A stretch of 64,000 nt of DNA from VXYL01 sp965199875 (GCA_965199875.1 OZ241346.1:1178001-1242000); one strand, 5' to 3'; shown: positions 55,804 through 64,000, counted from the stretch's first letter. Numbers and translations: made by a program. Notes: generated from the sequence alone by a model not told the origin.

Positions 55804-55931
55804 TGCCGGGGTCCGCGCATCGGCCGGGGCGCTGGCGGGCTTGGCCCTCGCCTCGGCGGCGGTGCTGGCGCCGGCCGCCTCGGCGGCGGGATGCCGGAGC
55901 GCATCGCGGAGCCGGGCGGACGCGCTGCTGG
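55803..55931 (+). pseudogene. Truncated protease 5' end
   Basis: Starts again with TGATGCCGGGGTCCGCGCATCG as in the intact copies, but a base is lost directly after (CGGCCGGGG for CGGCGCGGGG) and homology ends after the AGCGCATC segment at about 55905. It is the last trace of the tandem protease array. Confidence 0.75.
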
Positions 55932-56018
55932 TGGCGCTTGCGTACTCGTGGCCGCTCGGCTCGACGATCTTTGCGTTGGACGGCAAGTACGAGCGGAACC
56001 TCACGAACAACGGTGTCC
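55932..56018. repeat. 85-bp element, copy 2 (shared with 28495-28580)
   Basis: Same orientation and about 80 percent identity to the element downstream of the Calx-beta gene in the core. It sits between the truncated protease copy and a Calx-beta fragment, the same relative arrangement to a Calx-beta gene as in the core. Confidence 0.7.
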
Positions 56019-56068
56019 ACCGATAGTCGTCGGCGGTGCCGTTCAAGGATGATGGTTTCGCCACCAGA
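56014..56068 (-). pseudogene. Fragment of a Calx-beta repeat
   Basis: The segment aligns with 29003-29060 inside the Calx-beta gene; on the minus strand it reads GGETIILNGTADDYR against GGETITFNGTADGYR. It is cut off on both sides and directly joins the 85-bp element, so sequence between the two has been deleted relative to the core. Confidence 0.7.
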
Positions 56069-56098
56069 GGATCTGAGGCGCCTTTGCTGGCGAGTCCA

Positions 56099-56788
56099 TC
56101 AGTCGAAGAGGAAGGTGCGCGCTCGCAGGCGCGCTTCGCGCACGGTGTTGGAAATCCAGGTTCCGGCGCGCTGCAACGCCGTACCGCTCACTTCATCGAT
56201 CGCACTGGTCGCCCGGCGAATGTCCGTGCCCACGTCGGCGACGCGTACGCGGGCCGACTCGGTGCGCGTGTCTTCCACCGCGTGGCGGTTGCGTACGCTG
56301 CTGATGAAGTCGTCGGCGGCGATTTGCACGGTGCCAGCGGCGACGCCGACCCGAGGCGCTTCGATGGCGAGCGGCCCCGGCGTGGACAGCACCGCCGCAG
56401 CGTCCCCGGTGCGCTGCAGAATGCCGAGCACCCAGCAGGCAGCCGCAGCGTCGCCTGCTTCGTCCGCCACACCTGCTTCAGGCGCACCCGGTGCCGACCG
56501 AACCCAGACCAGCGCTCGATCCCCCGGCGCCGGGCGCAGCAGACAGGAAGCGGCCAACGCCGCCATGCGGCCGTTCTCAAGGGTTCCCGACTGGCCCGAC
56601 CATGAGGCAATCGTGGTTTCGCGAAACTCGCCAGCCGCGTCGCCGCCTCGCGCCAGCATGCGCGCCAGCACGGAAGTCGGCGCGGCGTCTTCCGTTGCCG
56701 CATGAACCGCCGGCGTTTCCGACACCGGCTGTCGAGTCGCGAGCGCAGCGCCGCCCGCAGGGTCGGCGTTTTCGTTCTGGCCGCCCAT
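56099..56788 (-). CDS. DUF3540-like type VI secretion-associated protein
   Basis: Protein of 229 residues, last gene of the minus-strand type VI cluster, starting 8 bases after tssA. Start MGGQNENADP was chosen because earlier codons overlap tssA. The central part (AALAASCLLRPAPGDRALVW, AACWVLGILQRTG, LAIEAPRVGV) has the layout of DUF3540 proteins found next to VgrG/PAAR genes: a GD-containing beta core followed by a long beta and helical stretch. I see no signal peptide or TM segment. Assignment rests on pattern plus position and is tentative. Confidence 0.5.
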   Translation of the reverse strand: MGGQNENADPAGGAALATRQPVSETPAVHAATEDAAPTSVLARMLARGGDAAGEFRETTIASWSGQSGTLENGRMAALAASCLLRPAPGDRALVWVRSAPGAPEAGVADEAGDAAAACWVLGILQRTGDAAAVLSTPGPLAIEAPRVGVAAGTVQIAADDFISSVRNRHAVEDTRTESARVRVADVGTDIRRATSAIDEVSGTALQRAGTWISNTVREARLRARTFLFD

Positions 56789-56796
56789 CGACAACC

Positions 56797-57687
56797 TCAC
56801 TGCTGCTGCTGATTGATGAACTGCTGCTTCATCGACTGCAGCAGTTGCTCCAGCTGGGTGCCTGCCTGGGACATCGACTGCATGATCTCCACCAGGTCCC
56901 GCGACCTCCAAGTGGCGATCAGCCGCAGCATCGGCAAGGCCGGCGAGTGCTGCTCCTGCTCCGCCATCAGTTCGGCCGCTCGTTCAACCAGGTCCCAGGC
57001 GTTGGCGCTCGGTGGCGGCGCGGCTGCCGCCGGAGCGTCGGGGTCCGCATCGTCTTCTTCGTCGAGCGAGTCGACGCCATCGGTGGCGACCAGCAAGGGC
57101 CTCAAGGCATTCCAAGCGTTCTCCTTGGACGGCAGTTCGGACCCGAACGCTGGCTCGAATCGCGCTTGCCAGTCCTGGAAGATCGCTCGCAGCCGGGCCG
57201 AGACGTCGGCGCGTACGGAGATTTCCGGTTCGCTTTGGCCCCAGCCCACCGTCGCGGCCAGCGATGGCAGGCGCAAGAGCATCTTGCCGAGCGGCGCGGT
57301 GCGCTCGCCCAGGTGGCCGTCTTCCGGATCGGCCCGCGGATGCACGCCGGCGTCCGGATCGGCCCACTGCTCGACGACGGCAGCGAAGTCGTCCATCGCG
57401 TCGGCGAAGTCGGCAAGGCCGCGGTCTCGCCAGCAGGCTTCCGCGTAGATCGCCAGGATGCCGACGTCCTTGGTCTTGCGACAGAGATCTTCCGCAGCGA
57501 AAGCGATGTCCTCGAAGCGCGGCTGATCCGTTGCAGCGACCTCGGCGCCAACGACCGCGGCGTCGTCCGCGTCGTTGATCAGCGTGTCGAAGTCCTGCGC
57601 CAGCTTCTGCACCGTCGGTTCCCAGCGCATGTCCGGGCCGCACGGCTCGTCGCCGGGCACGGCCTCTAGCAGAGCGGGATTGGACAC
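56797..57687 (-). CDS. tssA: Type VI secretion protein TssA (ImpA N-domain)
   Basis: Predicted cytosolic baseplate/cap component of 296 residues. Start GTG has a perfect AGGAGG seven bases upstream (57695-57700). The N-terminal ImpA domain is seen in PGDEPCGPDMRWEPTVQKL, followed by TKDVGILAIYAEACW and WADPDAGVHPRADPEDG, all typical of TssA. The C-terminal part (SPALPMLRLIATWRSRDLVEIM) is the short type, without a long extension. A Gln-rich end (QQFINQQQQ) closes it. It follows tssM by 43 bases. Confidence 0.85.
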   Translation of the reverse strand: MSNPALLEAVPGDEPCGPDMRWEPTVQKLAQDFDTLINDADDAAVVGAEVAATDQPRFEDIAFAAEDLCRKTKDVGILAIYAEACWRDRGLADFADAMDDFAAVVEQWADPDAGVHPRADPEDGHLGERTAPLGKMLLRLPSLAATVGWGQSEPEISVRADVSARLRAIFQDWQARFEPAFGSELPSKENAWNALRPLLVATDGVDSLDEEDDADPDAPAAAAPPPSANAWDLVERAAELMAEQEQHSPALPMLRLIATWRSRDLVEIMQSMSQAGTQLEQLLQSMKQQFINQQQQ

Positions 57688-57730
57688 CTGACGTCCTCCT
57701 ATGGCCGGTCGCGTCCGAAGGCCCGATGCA

Positions 57731-60700
57731 TCAGTTCGACGACACCAGGCTGTCGGGAAAGTGGGGCATCGTCAACGATGCGCCGTCCGCGTCGGTAACC
57801 CTCGCGGTCACGCGCATGATGTGGGTATTGTCTTCGGCGTCGAGCACGGGCAGCTCGAAGGTCATCGCGCCGCCGGCCAAGCGGGAAAAGAGACGCAGCA
57901 GAGCGCCGTTGCCGCTCTCGCTCACCACGAGTTCCCGTTCTTCCGGATCCACCGCGTCGATGAATCGATAGGCCGAGTTGCTGGCCAGGCGAACGCGCAA
58001 TGCTACCGGCGAACCGTAAAGCCAGGTCTGCACGCCGTCCTCGTCGAACGTGGTGCCGTCCAAGTCGACCTTGATGATGTTCTCGGCCAGGTGTTCGTCG
58101 CTGGGCCGCGCCCGCCAGAACACCCGGAACCGCACGCAGGCGTTGCCGTCGTCGTTCCGGCTCCAGAAAGCCGCGCTCTCGCCCAGCGTCGCGGCAAACG
58201 GGTCGCTCAACAGCTCGAGGTCGTCGCGCACGTCGTGCAGGCGCTGCACCAGGGCGTTGACCGTGGACGGAGGCAGCTCCGGCGCATTGACATCGGGGGA
58301 GTAGGGCCACAGCCAGGCGATGTGTTCGCGGAAGTAGTCCGCAACTTGCTCGAATTCGCGTTGCGCGCGGACCAGGTGGCGGCGATGGCAGGCGCTGTCC
58401 ATCTGCGTGCGGAAGCGCGACAGGGCGATCACCACGTAGTCGTCGCGGCCGGCGGCGACGGCGGCGCGAGGCGCATCGCAAGCGGCGGCGAAGTCGTCCG
58501 ACAGCGCCCTGACCATGCCTTCAAGCCCGGACAGCGCGGCGTCGGCGTCGCCGCGTTGGAAGGCGTCCAGATCTTCGCCGATGTGGCGCCAGTTCACCGT
58601 CGCCCAGCCCCGGGATACGCCCGGTTCCACAAACGGCTCTGCCAGCTGCTCGTGCATCGTGCGCAACCGCGCGATGCCCCGTTCCAGACGCCGCACCAGG
58701 GCGTTGCCGTCCGCCGACGGATCCAAGTGGATGCCTAGCGGATCTTCCTGCGCCAGCGCCTCCGCGCTGGCGGCGAGCAGCGTCTCGGCGACGCGGCCTC
58801 TGGCGGCAAGCACTCGATCGGCTTCGCTTTCCGCGGTGCGCTCGCGCAGCCAGGACTCGACCTCGCGCAGGTCCGTCAGCGACGACGCGGCGCGCACCAG
58901 CCGTTGCGCTTGTTCCGTCGGCATGCCGACTTGAAAGACCGGACGCAGGGCCTGTTCCACGCCGACCGCGGTGCCAACCACCAATTCGCTGGACAGTTCG
59001 CGCACCAAGTTGCCGGCCACCGCCGGCGGCAGATCCGCCGGCAGGTTGGAGGCGAACTGATCGAACACCCGAAGCCGGTTGCGCACTTTGCTCACCGCCA
59101 CCGCGTCCATGCTCACCGGCCCGCCCATCGGCGGCACACCGGAATCCTTGGGCAGGTCGGCGAAGCCGGCCTTGGCCACTCGGTCGAGGAACGACAGCCA
59201 CGCTTCCACCTCGGGCGTCAGCGACAACGACGGTCCGCCGCCGGAGCCTTGGCCGGCGCTGCTCGAACGCACCATGAGCGGGCCGATCTCCGGCAGGATG
59301 AAGTACTCGGCGGCTTCCCGGGCATCGATGCGCACCTTGGCGACCGCCGCCTGGGCCAACACGGCGTTCTCTTGCCCAAGCAGAGGCAGCCCCAGCGCCC
59401 GCCCGAGGATGCGCAGCTCGTATTCGTAGTCCGGCTGGTCCCGCGCCGCGGTCAGCCACTGCTGCGACGGATCTTGCAGTGCGGTGCGTAGCTGCACCAG
59501 GGCAGCGTGCTGTTCGCGCCAGTTGGCGCTGCGATCGATGGCCCGGCGGGCGGCAACGGCCACCGGGCCGTTGGTGTAGACGCTGTCGGCCCAGCGCTGC
59601 ATGGTGACGACGAAGTTCTCCCGGGCCCTGGCGGTGAGGCCGTCGACGTCCAGGCCGCCGAGAGTCGGCGGCGGAGGCTTGGCGCCGGTGGCGATCAGCG
59701 CCGTGTCCGTACCCTCGGCCCAAGCGCTCTGGTCGCCGCCGAAGGCCGCCACGAACAAGCGGCGAATGTCCACTTCCCCAGGATCGTCCTGCAAGCCCTC
59801 CCAAGCCACCAGCCACTCGCTGACCACGCGCGCACTTTCGATCCAGCGCGTCGGATCGTCGTCCGGCTGCAGGTTGCGCCGTGCTCCCTGGTCCAACGCG
59901 GTGGCCAGCGGCGTCAACACGTACGCCACCAGAAACTGCTCGCCAAGACGCTGCGCCGCCGAGGCGTTGGGCACCAGCCAAGCCGCCGGCATGCCCGCCG
60001 AGAAGCTCGATTCCTCGGCCAGACGCACGCCTAGCCCGGCGACGCGACGTACGCGGCCGGCGCTCGGGATGGCGTTGATGTTCGCTGTCGACCACGCGAC
60101 CGACGCTTCTCGTTCGGCCGATGCCACGGCATCACGGAGCTCGGCGGAGCGGTCCAGCGCGGTCACCACGGCCAGAGTCGTCAGCAGCAAGCCGACCGCG
60201 AGCGCGGCGATGCCCGCCCAGGCGACCAGGCTCGGCGCCGTGTCCGGGCGCGTGCGGTCGGTGGTCTGCGCCACCGCGCCACGCAGCCCGGCAGCACCGA
60301 GACTGAGCGAGGCGATGTCCACGGCGGTGGGCGAAACGGCGAGGGCGCGATCCAAGGCCGTCGGCAGCTCGCGGTTCTGGGCGAGCGCCAGGTCGGTCAG
60401 TCCCTCGCGGTCGCCTTCCGTCAGCCACGCCCGGGTCGCATCGGCCGCCAGTTGCGAGCAGATGGCATTGCCGTTGCGGTTTTGCGCGTCGATCACGCGC
60501 CAGCCGGCCGTGGCGCCGGAACTGGGGAAGACGAAGTGCAGCGCGGTGCGCAGGCCCAGCGAGCGGGCGAGGCTGGCAGTACGCGCCAGCGCCTCGCTGG
60601 GAATGCCGCCGTCGTCCACCACCGCGGCGACGCCGTCCACGGGCCGGCGCCAAGGCAACGCGCGTCCGAGCTTGCGCAGCGTCGAACTGTCGGCGCTCGA

Positions 60701-61156
60701 TGCGTCGATCAGCACGGTGTCGGCACCGGCGCCGATGCCGATTCTGCCCAGGCCCGGCGGCGTCAATCCCAGGCCGCGGAACAGATTGCCGATGCCGCTG
60801 CCGGCGACGACGACGATGCGCAGGGCGTCCGGGCCAGCCAGACGCCGCGCTTCGATCAAGGCGCGGCGCAAACCAAGCCGCGTCGACGAACTCCAGCCGA
60901 CGGCGACCAGCGGCGGCGCGGCCAGCCGTTCCTCGCGGCTCGCCGCGGAGCGCTCCTTGTACTTCTCGTTGCCGGTGCGCGCCAGCCACGCGATGCCTTT
61001 GCCGAGCAGAACGAGGAGCTTCCATGCCAGCCACAGCGCCAGCAGCAGAACGATCAGCGCGACGATGATGAGGAGGATCAGCAGAACGATCTGCAACGTT
61101 CCGCCGGCCATGAGCGCCGTCACGAAGTCGACCACGCGAGAGAACATGTCGCCCAT
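57731..61156 (-). CDS. tssM: Type VI secretion protein TssM (IcmF/ImpL), Walker A missing
   Basis: Predicted inner-membrane core of the type VI membrane complex, 1141 residues. A TM segment at about 23-48 and a second at about 310-333 enclose a cytoplasmic domain; the long C-terminal part is periplasmic, as expected. SD AAGGGGG precedes the ATG. Canonical TssM has GxxGxGKT in the cytoplasmic domain; the aligned place here reads VVVAGSGIGNLFRG (about 115-128) with no Lys-Thr, so NTP binding is probably lost. The C-terminal domain has RFRVFWRARPSDEHLAENI and WLYGSPVALRVRLAS, in the style of ImpL-type TssM. The gene lies in order tssJ-like, tssK, tssL, tssM, tssA. Confidence 0.85.
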   Translation of the reverse strand: MGDMFSRVVDFVTALMAGGTLQIVLLILLIIVALIVLLLALWLAWKLLVLLGKGIAWLARTGNEKYKERSAASREERLAAPPLVAVGWSSSTRLGLRRALIEARRLAGPDALRIVVVAGSGIGNLFRGLGLTPPGLGRIGIGAGADTVLIDASSADSSTLRKLGRALPWRRPVDGVAAVVDDGGIPSEALARTASLARSLGLRTALHFVFPSSGATAGWRVIDAQNRNGNAICSQLAADATRAWLTEGDREGLTDLALAQNRELPTALDRALAVSPTAVDIASLSLGAAGLRGAVAQTTDRTRPDTAPSLVAWAGIAALAVGLLLTTLAVVTALDRSAELRDAVASAEREASVAWSTANINAIPSAGRVRRVAGLGVRLAEESSFSAGMPAAWLVPNASAAQRLGEQFLVAYVLTPLATALDQGARRNLQPDDDPTRWIESARVVSEWLVAWEGLQDDPGEVDIRRLFVAAFGGDQSAWAEGTDTALIATGAKPPPPTLGGLDVDGLTARARENFVVTMQRWADSVYTNGPVAVAARRAIDRSANWREQHAALVQLRTALQDPSQQWLTAARDQPDYEYELRILGRALGLPLLGQENAVLAQAAVAKVRIDAREAAEYFILPEIGPLMVRSSSAGQGSGGGPSLSLTPEVEAWLSFLDRVAKAGFADLPKDSGVPPMGGPVSMDAVAVSKVRNRLRVFDQFASNLPADLPPAVAGNLVRELSSELVVGTAVGVEQALRPVFQVGMPTEQAQRLVRAASSLTDLREVESWLRERTAESEADRVLAARGRVAETLLAASAEALAQEDPLGIHLDPSADGNALVRRLERGIARLRTMHEQLAEPFVEPGVSRGWATVNWRHIGEDLDAFQRGDADAALSGLEGMVRALSDDFAAACDAPRAAVAAGRDDYVVIALSRFRTQMDSACHRRHLVRAQREFEQVADYFREHIAWLWPYSPDVNAPELPPSTVNALVQRLHDVRDDLELLSDPFAATLGESAAFWSRNDDGNACVRFRVFWRARPSDEHLAENIIKVDLDGTTFDEDGVQTWLYGSPVALRVRLASNSAYRFIDAVDPEERELVVSESGNGALLRLFSRLAGGAMTFELPVLDAEDNTHIMRVTARVTDADGASLTMPHFPDSLVSSN

Positions 61157-61174
61157 GGGCGGCCCCCTTTACGA

Positions 61175-61333
61175 TCAGCGGGTCAGCGCTTGCCGACCGA
61201 GGAGTTTCCACGCCAGCCACAAGCCCAGCAGCAGCGCGGACAGCGCGACAACGACAAGAACGATCAGCAGCACGATCTGCTGCGTCCCGCCCGCCATGAG
61301 CGCCGATGCGAAGTCGACCACGCTAGCGAACAT
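61175..61333 (-). CDS. 52-residue TM micro-protein, duplicate of the TssM N-terminus
   Basis: Short frame MFASVVDFASALMAGG...LWLAWKLLGRQALTR matches the first 50 residues of TssM (MFSRVVDFVTALMAGG...LWLAWKLL) and contains the same single TM segment. It lies directly between tssL and tssM. DNA around the start is also duplicated (GCCCATGGGCGGCCC), but here the ATGGGC start is out of frame by one base and no good ribosome site precedes ATG 61333. Either a retained micro-protein or a recent duplication remnant. Confidence 0.55.
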   Translation of the reverse strand: MFASVVDFASALMAGGTQQIVLLIVLVVVALSALLLGLWLAWKLLGRQALTR

Positions 61334-61365
61334 GCTTGCCCATGGGCGGCCCTAGCGACCAGCGC

Positions 61366-62182
61366 TCAGCGTTCGCTGGCGGCTTGCCGGTCTTCGAGCG
61401 GCGGCAGGCCCGAGGGCCCGATGCTGCGCTCGAGGGGCGGCGCGGCACCCGGGATCACCGGCAGTCCTGCGGCAATGCGATCGGCCACCTGGTCCGCCTT
61501 GTGCAAGGTATCGCTGGACAGCACCAGCCAGAAGGTGAAGCCGCAAGCCAGCCACAGCGACAGGCCGATGGCCGCCAAAGGCGCCGCTGGAACCCCCAGC
61601 CGCGGCGGCCGTTCGCCGGTCGCCACGCCGACTGGACGCGGGCGTCCAGTGCTCACCGTCTCTTCCAGCGAGGAGATCAGCGTGTTCAGTTCGGACACGT
61701 CGCCACGCAGCGACCCCTCGAAGCCGGAGCGAAAGACGGCCAGATAGAGCGGTGCCAGAAGCGCCGCGCCGCCGGCCTGCGCGTCGTCGAGATCCGCCAC
61801 GGTGCCGTAGGTGGCGGCGCGGGCGCGGCCGACGATCTCCTGACCGGCCAGCGCCGAGCCGTACAGCTCGAACTCCAGCAGATGCTCGCGCCAGCGTTTC
61901 CAAACCGCCAGCGGGATAGTGCAGCATGCGTTCGTCCACCAGCCCGACCAGCGTGTAGGCGGCCAGCCGGGAGGTGTTGACGTCGTTGCGCACCACCGCT
62001 GGCAAGGAGCGCACGAATGCGTCCACGCCTTGCGCCAGGCGCCGTCGCGTCGCGTCCATGGCCGCCGCCTCGGTGGTTCCGCCGCTGCTTTCGAGCACTT
62101 TCGCGGCCAGTGCTTCGACTTCCCCGTCCAGCAGATCCAGAAAGGGCACGGCGCGAATGGCGATGTCGAAGGGAATGCTCAT
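61366..62182 (-). CDS. tssL: Type VI secretion protein TssL (DotU), one frameshift
   Basis: Predicted inner-membrane partner of TssM. Start MSIPFDIAIR overlaps the tssK stop (ATGA). Residues to about 89 read in one frame (AAYTLVGLVDERMLHYP). The rest (LAVWKRWREHLLEFELYGSALAGQEI to the C-terminal TM LAAIGLSLWLACGFTFWLVL) reads in another. The switch is explained by one extra G within the GGG at 61913-61915 (plus strand). DotU hallmarks (LxDE and WxxxLLE) and a single C-terminal TM are present; there is no peptidoglycan-binding extension. The lesion would block the secretion system if real. Confidence 0.8.
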
Positions 62183-63465
62183 CGTTGACCTCGCGGCAGC
62201 CCGTTCCACGCCCCTCGCGGCAAGTCGGGCACGCCGGTCGGCGCCCAGTCGGGCCGGTCGCGCCGCGGCGCTGGCGAGTCGCCGTCACCGGCCTCCGGGA
62301 TGAACACCGCGAACGAGACGTTGGTCGGCGGCGCGGTCTTCGCCGCCAGCGCCAGCTCCGCGCTGCTGCCGCGCCAAGCCAGGTCCGGATCGACGCTGTA
62401 CAGCGCCAGCAGCGGGCCGCTGGCGACGCCGATTCGGGCGTCGCGTTCGATGCGGTGGCGCGAGCAGCCAGCCACGCGCCGACTCAACGCTTCCTGGATG
62501 CGGTCCGGCGCGGCCAGCGCCGCGCCCTCGAACCAGGTGCGCGCCGCCATCAGGTCGGCCGGCCGAGTGGCTTCGATGGCCAGCGTCAGCGCATCCGCCG
62601 GCATGCGCTGCGCCAGCAACAGGTCGGGCTCGTCGGTGGACTGGAACAGGCTGGCTCGGAAAGGCAGCCCGATTCCCGAAGCCGCGGTCTCCGCCGCGTA
62701 CAGCAGACGCCGTATGGAACCGCGCTGATCGCACGGATCCCAAGGTTCCTCCAAGGCGCCGAAAATGCCCGCCGCGCTGCGCACCGCCAGCGCCAGCCGC
62801 AACGCCTCGATGCCGATGCGCCCGGGCGAGACGCCGGGCGCCCCCAGCAGCGCTTCGATGATGCCAACGCCCTGGATGAGGGCCGACGCCACTTGCGCCA
62901 GGACGTGTCCGACCGACCGATCCTCGGCGCCCGGCAGCCGCAAGGTCGCCATGAATCCCGCGCCGAGCGCGGCGAGAGAGCCCAGCTGCTGGTTGAGGTC
63001 GTCGCGCATGGCGTGCCCCGGGCCGACCAGGAGGGCCGGCGGCGACCAGTCCTGCAGCTCGCTCCAGACGTCGGCGTGGTAGGCCAGTCGAGCCACGGGC
63101 AGCGTCGTGACGGTGGCGACCTCGTCGCCGACTTGCAGCGTCACGACGTTGCGGTCGACGTCCTTGGCGATGTAGAAGTTGGCGCGGTCTCCCTGCTTGC
63201 CCTGCTCGAGATCGAGGGACAAGCTGGCCTCGCGGAACGGCTCGCCACCGGGGAAGATGCCCTCGCAGGCGACGGTCAAACGGTTCGAGGCCAGCGCCGT
63301 GACGTCCAGCCGATGCAAGAGGAATCCCCAGGGCCAGGGTTCGCCAGCGAGGGCGGCGAGATGCGCCAGACTGGCGTTGCGTCGATCGGTGTCCTGGAAG
63401 TGTACGGGCTCCAACACCATTCCATCGCGCCAGGAAACCGTGGACGGTACGGGCGGAATGCTCAT
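62179..63465 (-). CDS. tssK: Type VI secretion baseplate protein TssK
   Basis: Predicted cytosolic baseplate protein of 428 residues that links the baseplate to TssL-TssM. The N-terminal signature VSWRDGMVLEPVHFQDTDRR matches the family WxxGMxLxPqHFQ pattern, followed by the expected beta-rich shell domain and a helical middle region. Length is close to the usual 440-450. ATGA overlaps on both sides (with the TssJ-like gene and with tssL) indicate a tightly coupled operon. Confidence 0.85.
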   Translation of the reverse strand: MSIPPVPSTVSWRDGMVLEPVHFQDTDRRNASLAHLAALAGEPWPWGFLLHRLDVTALASNRLTVACEGIFPGGEPFREASLSLDLEQGKQGDRANFYIAKDVDRNVVTLQVGDEVATVTTLPVARLAYHADVWSELQDWSPPALLVGPGHAMRDDLNQQLGSLAALGAGFMATLRLPGAEDRSVGHVLAQVASALIQGVGIIEALLGAPGVSPGRIGIEALRLALAVRSAAGIFGALEEPWDPCDQRGSIRRLLYAAETAASGIGLPFRASLFQSTDEPDLLLAQRMPADALTLAIEATRPADLMAARTWFEGAALAAPDRIQEALSRRVAGCSRHRIERDARIGVASGPLLALYSVDPDLAWRGSSAELALAAKTAPPTNVSFAVFIPEAGDGDSPAPRRDRPDWAPTGVPDLPRGAWNGLPRGQR

Positions 63466-64000
63466 TGCGCCACCTCGCTGCGGTCTTCGTTGCGTCCGCC
63501 AAACCAGCGTCGTCGTTGCTGCGGCTCGTTGCGTCCCTCGCCGACTCGGCAGCGGTCGTCATCGACCGTCACCAGCACGGCGCCGTCGATCGCCAGACGC
63601 AATGGCGGCGGCGAAGACTGCGTGTCGCAGAACAGCACTCCCGCCACGCGCTCCCGAAGCCGTACCTTGAACGGCCCGACGACGGTGCCGGGAACGACCT
63701 CCCAAGAGTCCACGTACACCTCGGGATGCGCGTCTCTGAACGAAGTGCCTGCCTCGCCGAACCAGCCGTCGGCCTTCATCGCCGTCAGGCGGGGCAGCAG
63801 GTCGGCATCCTTGGTGCGCACGAGATCGACCCGTACCGGCCAGTTGCCGTTGGCGCCGGATTCCATGCGCAGCACCATGCTCCTCAGTTTCAACGCATCC
63901 TTCGGTTTGGTGATCTTCTCGCCTTTGCTGGCGCAGCCCGTCGTCGGCAATACGACCAGCGCGGCAAGCAGCGCGGCGACTATCCCCGTTCCTATGCCTG
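63462..64000 (-). CDS. TssJ-like type VI secretion lipoprotein, 5' end beyond window
   Basis: The frame is open to the right edge; about 180 residues are visible. A hydrophobic stretch (GIVAALLAALVVLP) and TTGCAS fit a lipoprotein signal with an atypical lipobox. The mature part (VRVDLVRTKDADLL, DSWEVVPGTVVGPF, AGVLFCDT) is a beta-rich domain with a Pro-Gly turn, at the place where tssJ is expected, directly before tssK. Sequence identity with TssJ/VasD is not obvious by eye; position and lipidation carry the call. The true start lies outside the window. Confidence 0.6.
   Translation of the reverse strand, partial: GIGTGIVAALLAALVVLPTTGCASKGEKITKPKDALKLRSMVLRMESGANGNWPVRVDLVRTKDADLLPRLTAMKADGWFGEAGTSFRDAHPEVYVDSWEVVPGTVVGPFKVRLRERVAGVLFCDTQSSPPPLRLAIDGAVLVTVDDDRCRVGEGRNEPQQRRRWFGGRNEDRSEVAQ

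Larger units (their letters stand above)
33629..55931. repeat. Right arm of large inverted duplication (surface-protein array)
   Basis: All genes here lie on the plus strand in the order lipoprotein (collapsed), LRR metalloprotease, lipoprotein, then LRR metalloproteases, mirroring the left arm. The arm starts with the same promoter block as 21646-21674 and ends in truncated protease copies next to the type VI genes. Confidence 0.8.

Noticed and set aside
1..56000. Insertion sequence or transposon as the cause of the duplications
   Set aside because: No transposase, integrase or terminal inverted repeat with target duplication is visible; the repeats are explained by homologous and short-homology recombination.

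Overview
The window is very GC-rich and consists largely of secreted or surface protein genes. I recognise no transposase, integrase, rRNA, tRNA or CRISPR array. Diderm features (lipoproteins, a periplasmic DsbA-like protein, type VI secretion genes) point to a Gram-negative bacterium. A host-associated proteobacterium is plausible because of the LRR, thrombospondin-like, Calx-beta and InlB-type domains, but no marker gene here fixes the taxon.

Layout. (1) Left surface array, 1-21.7 kb, all on the minus strand: a Cys-rich repeat lipoprotein (14954-21616) followed by an LRR metalloprotease (11393-14788), then a second lipoprotein (5410-11257) followed by two tandem LRR metalloproteases (1979-5410, and 1-1982 cut by the edge). 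(2) Core, 21.9-33.6 kb: class III aminotransferase, divergent APH-type phosphotransferase, MerR-type regulator, amidase, GlcD-like FAD oxidoreductase, a seven-repeat Calx-beta protein, a small secreted protein and a DsbA-like protein. (3) Right surface array, 33.6-56.0 kb, all on the plus strand: a collapsed lipoprotein pseudogene, an LRR metalloprotease (34609-38022), a giant lipoprotein (38133-44966) and a tandem series of LRR metalloproteases (44966-48466, 48466-51921, 52054-55564) that ends in two truncated copies. (4) Type VI secretion genes on the minus strand, 56.1-64 kb: a TssJ-like lipoprotein, tssK, tssL, a TssM-N-like micro-ORF, tssM, tssA and a DUF3540-like gene.

The two surface arrays are inverted and mirror-symmetric about the core. 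Both are built from one two-gene module. The module starts at a conserved promoter (TTGCGG, 17-bp spacer, TAGAGT), which drives a lipoprotein beginning at TTG with an LAAC lipobox. That gene usually overlaps, as TGATG, the ATG of an LRR metalloprotease (signal peptide, propeptide, HExxHxxGxxH domain, BACON-like domain, LRRs, C-terminal Ig-like domain). Frameshifts, internal deletions, orphan gene tails and chimeric short genes indicate active recombination, with gain and loss of repeats. My best candidate for an undescribed system is this lipoprotein/LRR-protease module as a recombining, diversifying surface locus. Its function is inference; the domain content and layout are seen directly.

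Most long antisense frames in the repeat genes are products of high GC and codon periodicity and are left out. Several coding regions carry single-base frameshifts, some in G or C runs; from sequence alone I cannot tell true lesions or phase variation from assembly error.
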